A stretch of 14,211 bases of DNA from contig QNAF01000033.1 in assembly GCA_003641405.1 (NCBI GenBank), positions 1 through 14,211 on the forward strand, in the 5' to 3' direction. The position numbers and the translations under genes are program-made. Source of the stretch: Candidatus Zixiibacteriota bacterium (GTDB taxonomy: Bacteria; Zixibacteria; MSB-5A5; GN15; FEB-12). The stretch's first letter is position 1, and every line of letters begins with the position of its first letter. The notes beneath the pieces are model-generated. The model saw only the letters and a list, made by a program, of their open reading frames with translations, had not been told where the DNA came from and did no database searches. Of the stretch, positions 13,954-14,211 are shown piece by piece.

Positions 13954-14211
13954 TCAATAAACCATAGCCTGAAGGCCGCCACCAATGATCTCCACGTTAT
14001 CGAATGAAGCTGCTCGTAACATAAGCGAGGCCTGGTACGAACGGGCTCCTCGCCGGCAGATAATGATTATCCTCCCACCCTGTTCAATCTCGCCGAGTCT
14101 CTGTCCTACTTGTCCAAGCGGGATATGTAGTACCGGGATTCCGGTTTCCGCTATCGCTGTCGGTAGAGACGTATTGGCTTTTTCTTCTTCTTCGCGCACA
14201 TCAAGTATAAG
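13954..14211 (-). CDS. Rhodanese-domain protein, C-terminal part (runs off right edge)
   Basis: 85 residues to the window edge, from LILDVREEEEKAN to GGGLQAMVY. It shows the rhodanese fold elements: LDVRE at the beginning of the domain, the active-site loop IICRRGARS with the catalytic cysteine, and the closing VEIIGGGLQAM. Rhodaneses move sulfane sulfur as cysteine persulfide. The start lies outside, so this may be a stand-alone rhodanese or the C-terminal domain of a larger protein such as a rhodanese-fused FAD oxidoreductase or adenylyltransferase. It is 16 bases upstream of hemA in the same direction, so probably in the same transcript. Confidence 0.85.
   Translation of the reverse strand, partial: LILDVREEEEKANTSLPTAIAETGIPVLHIPLGQVGQRLGEIEQGGRIIIICRRGARSYQASLMLRAASFDNVEIIGGGLQAMVY

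Overview
The window looks like the chromosome of an anaerobic, sulfate-reducing bacterium. Evidence for this is a complete sulfate-activation cassette (sat, aprB, aprA), a QmoC-type membrane subunit, and a C5-type tetrapyrrole pathway that includes siroheme-branch enzymes and shows none of the later classical heme genes. The protein families resemble those of Desulfobacterota, but I cannot fix the phylum from sequence alone; other sulfate-reducing lineages, or horizontal acquisition of the cassette, remain possible. G+C is near 50% almost everywhere, except for one AT-rich small gene near 10.1-10.4 kb. I saw no insertion sequence, CRISPR array, tRNA or rRNA.

Layout, left to right. (1) Positions 1-2471, minus strand: hemC, hemB and hemL (hemL runs off the left edge). 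These take porphobilinogen to hydroxymethylbilane and supply 5-aminolevulinate and porphobilinogen. (2) 2603-3906: a terminator, a YkgJ-family cysteine-cluster protein and a small zinc-ribbon protein, both minus, with their own sigma70-like promoter. (3) 3918-7606, minus: the sat-aprB-aprA operon, closed by a 15-bp-stem hairpin. (4) 7607-8343: a 737-bp gene-free region between divergent sat and qmoC. It holds three similar TTGTGA-N6 dyads, one good promoter and several hairpins. (5) 8344-10381, plus: qmoC, a small beta-carbonic-anhydrase-like protein, and an AT-rich 12-cysteine DUF3795 protein. (6) 10498-14211, minus: a rhodanese-domain gene (cut by the right edge), hemA, a precorrin-2 dehydrogenase, and a fused uroporphyrinogen-III methyltransferase/synthase (cobA-hemD), tightly packed with 8-bp start/stop overlaps.

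How they work together: Sat makes APS from sulfate and ATP, AprBA reduces APS to sulfite, and QmoC belongs to the membrane complex that passes quinol electrons to AprBA. QmoA and QmoB are not in the window. HemA, HemL, HemB, HemC, HemD, CobA and the precorrin-2 dehydrogenase make up the route from glutamyl-tRNA to sirohydrochlorin/siroheme. Siroheme is the cofactor of dissimilatory sulfite reductase and, in many sulfate reducers, the precursor of heme. The sulfate cassette therefore sits inside what looks like a split tetrapyrrole operon (hemA-sirC-cobA/hemD on one side, hemC-hemB-hemL on the other). The most notable items are this nesting, the isolated divergent qmoC, the shared operator-like boxes between sat and qmoC, and the AT-rich DUF3795 gene followed by an imperfect direct repeat.
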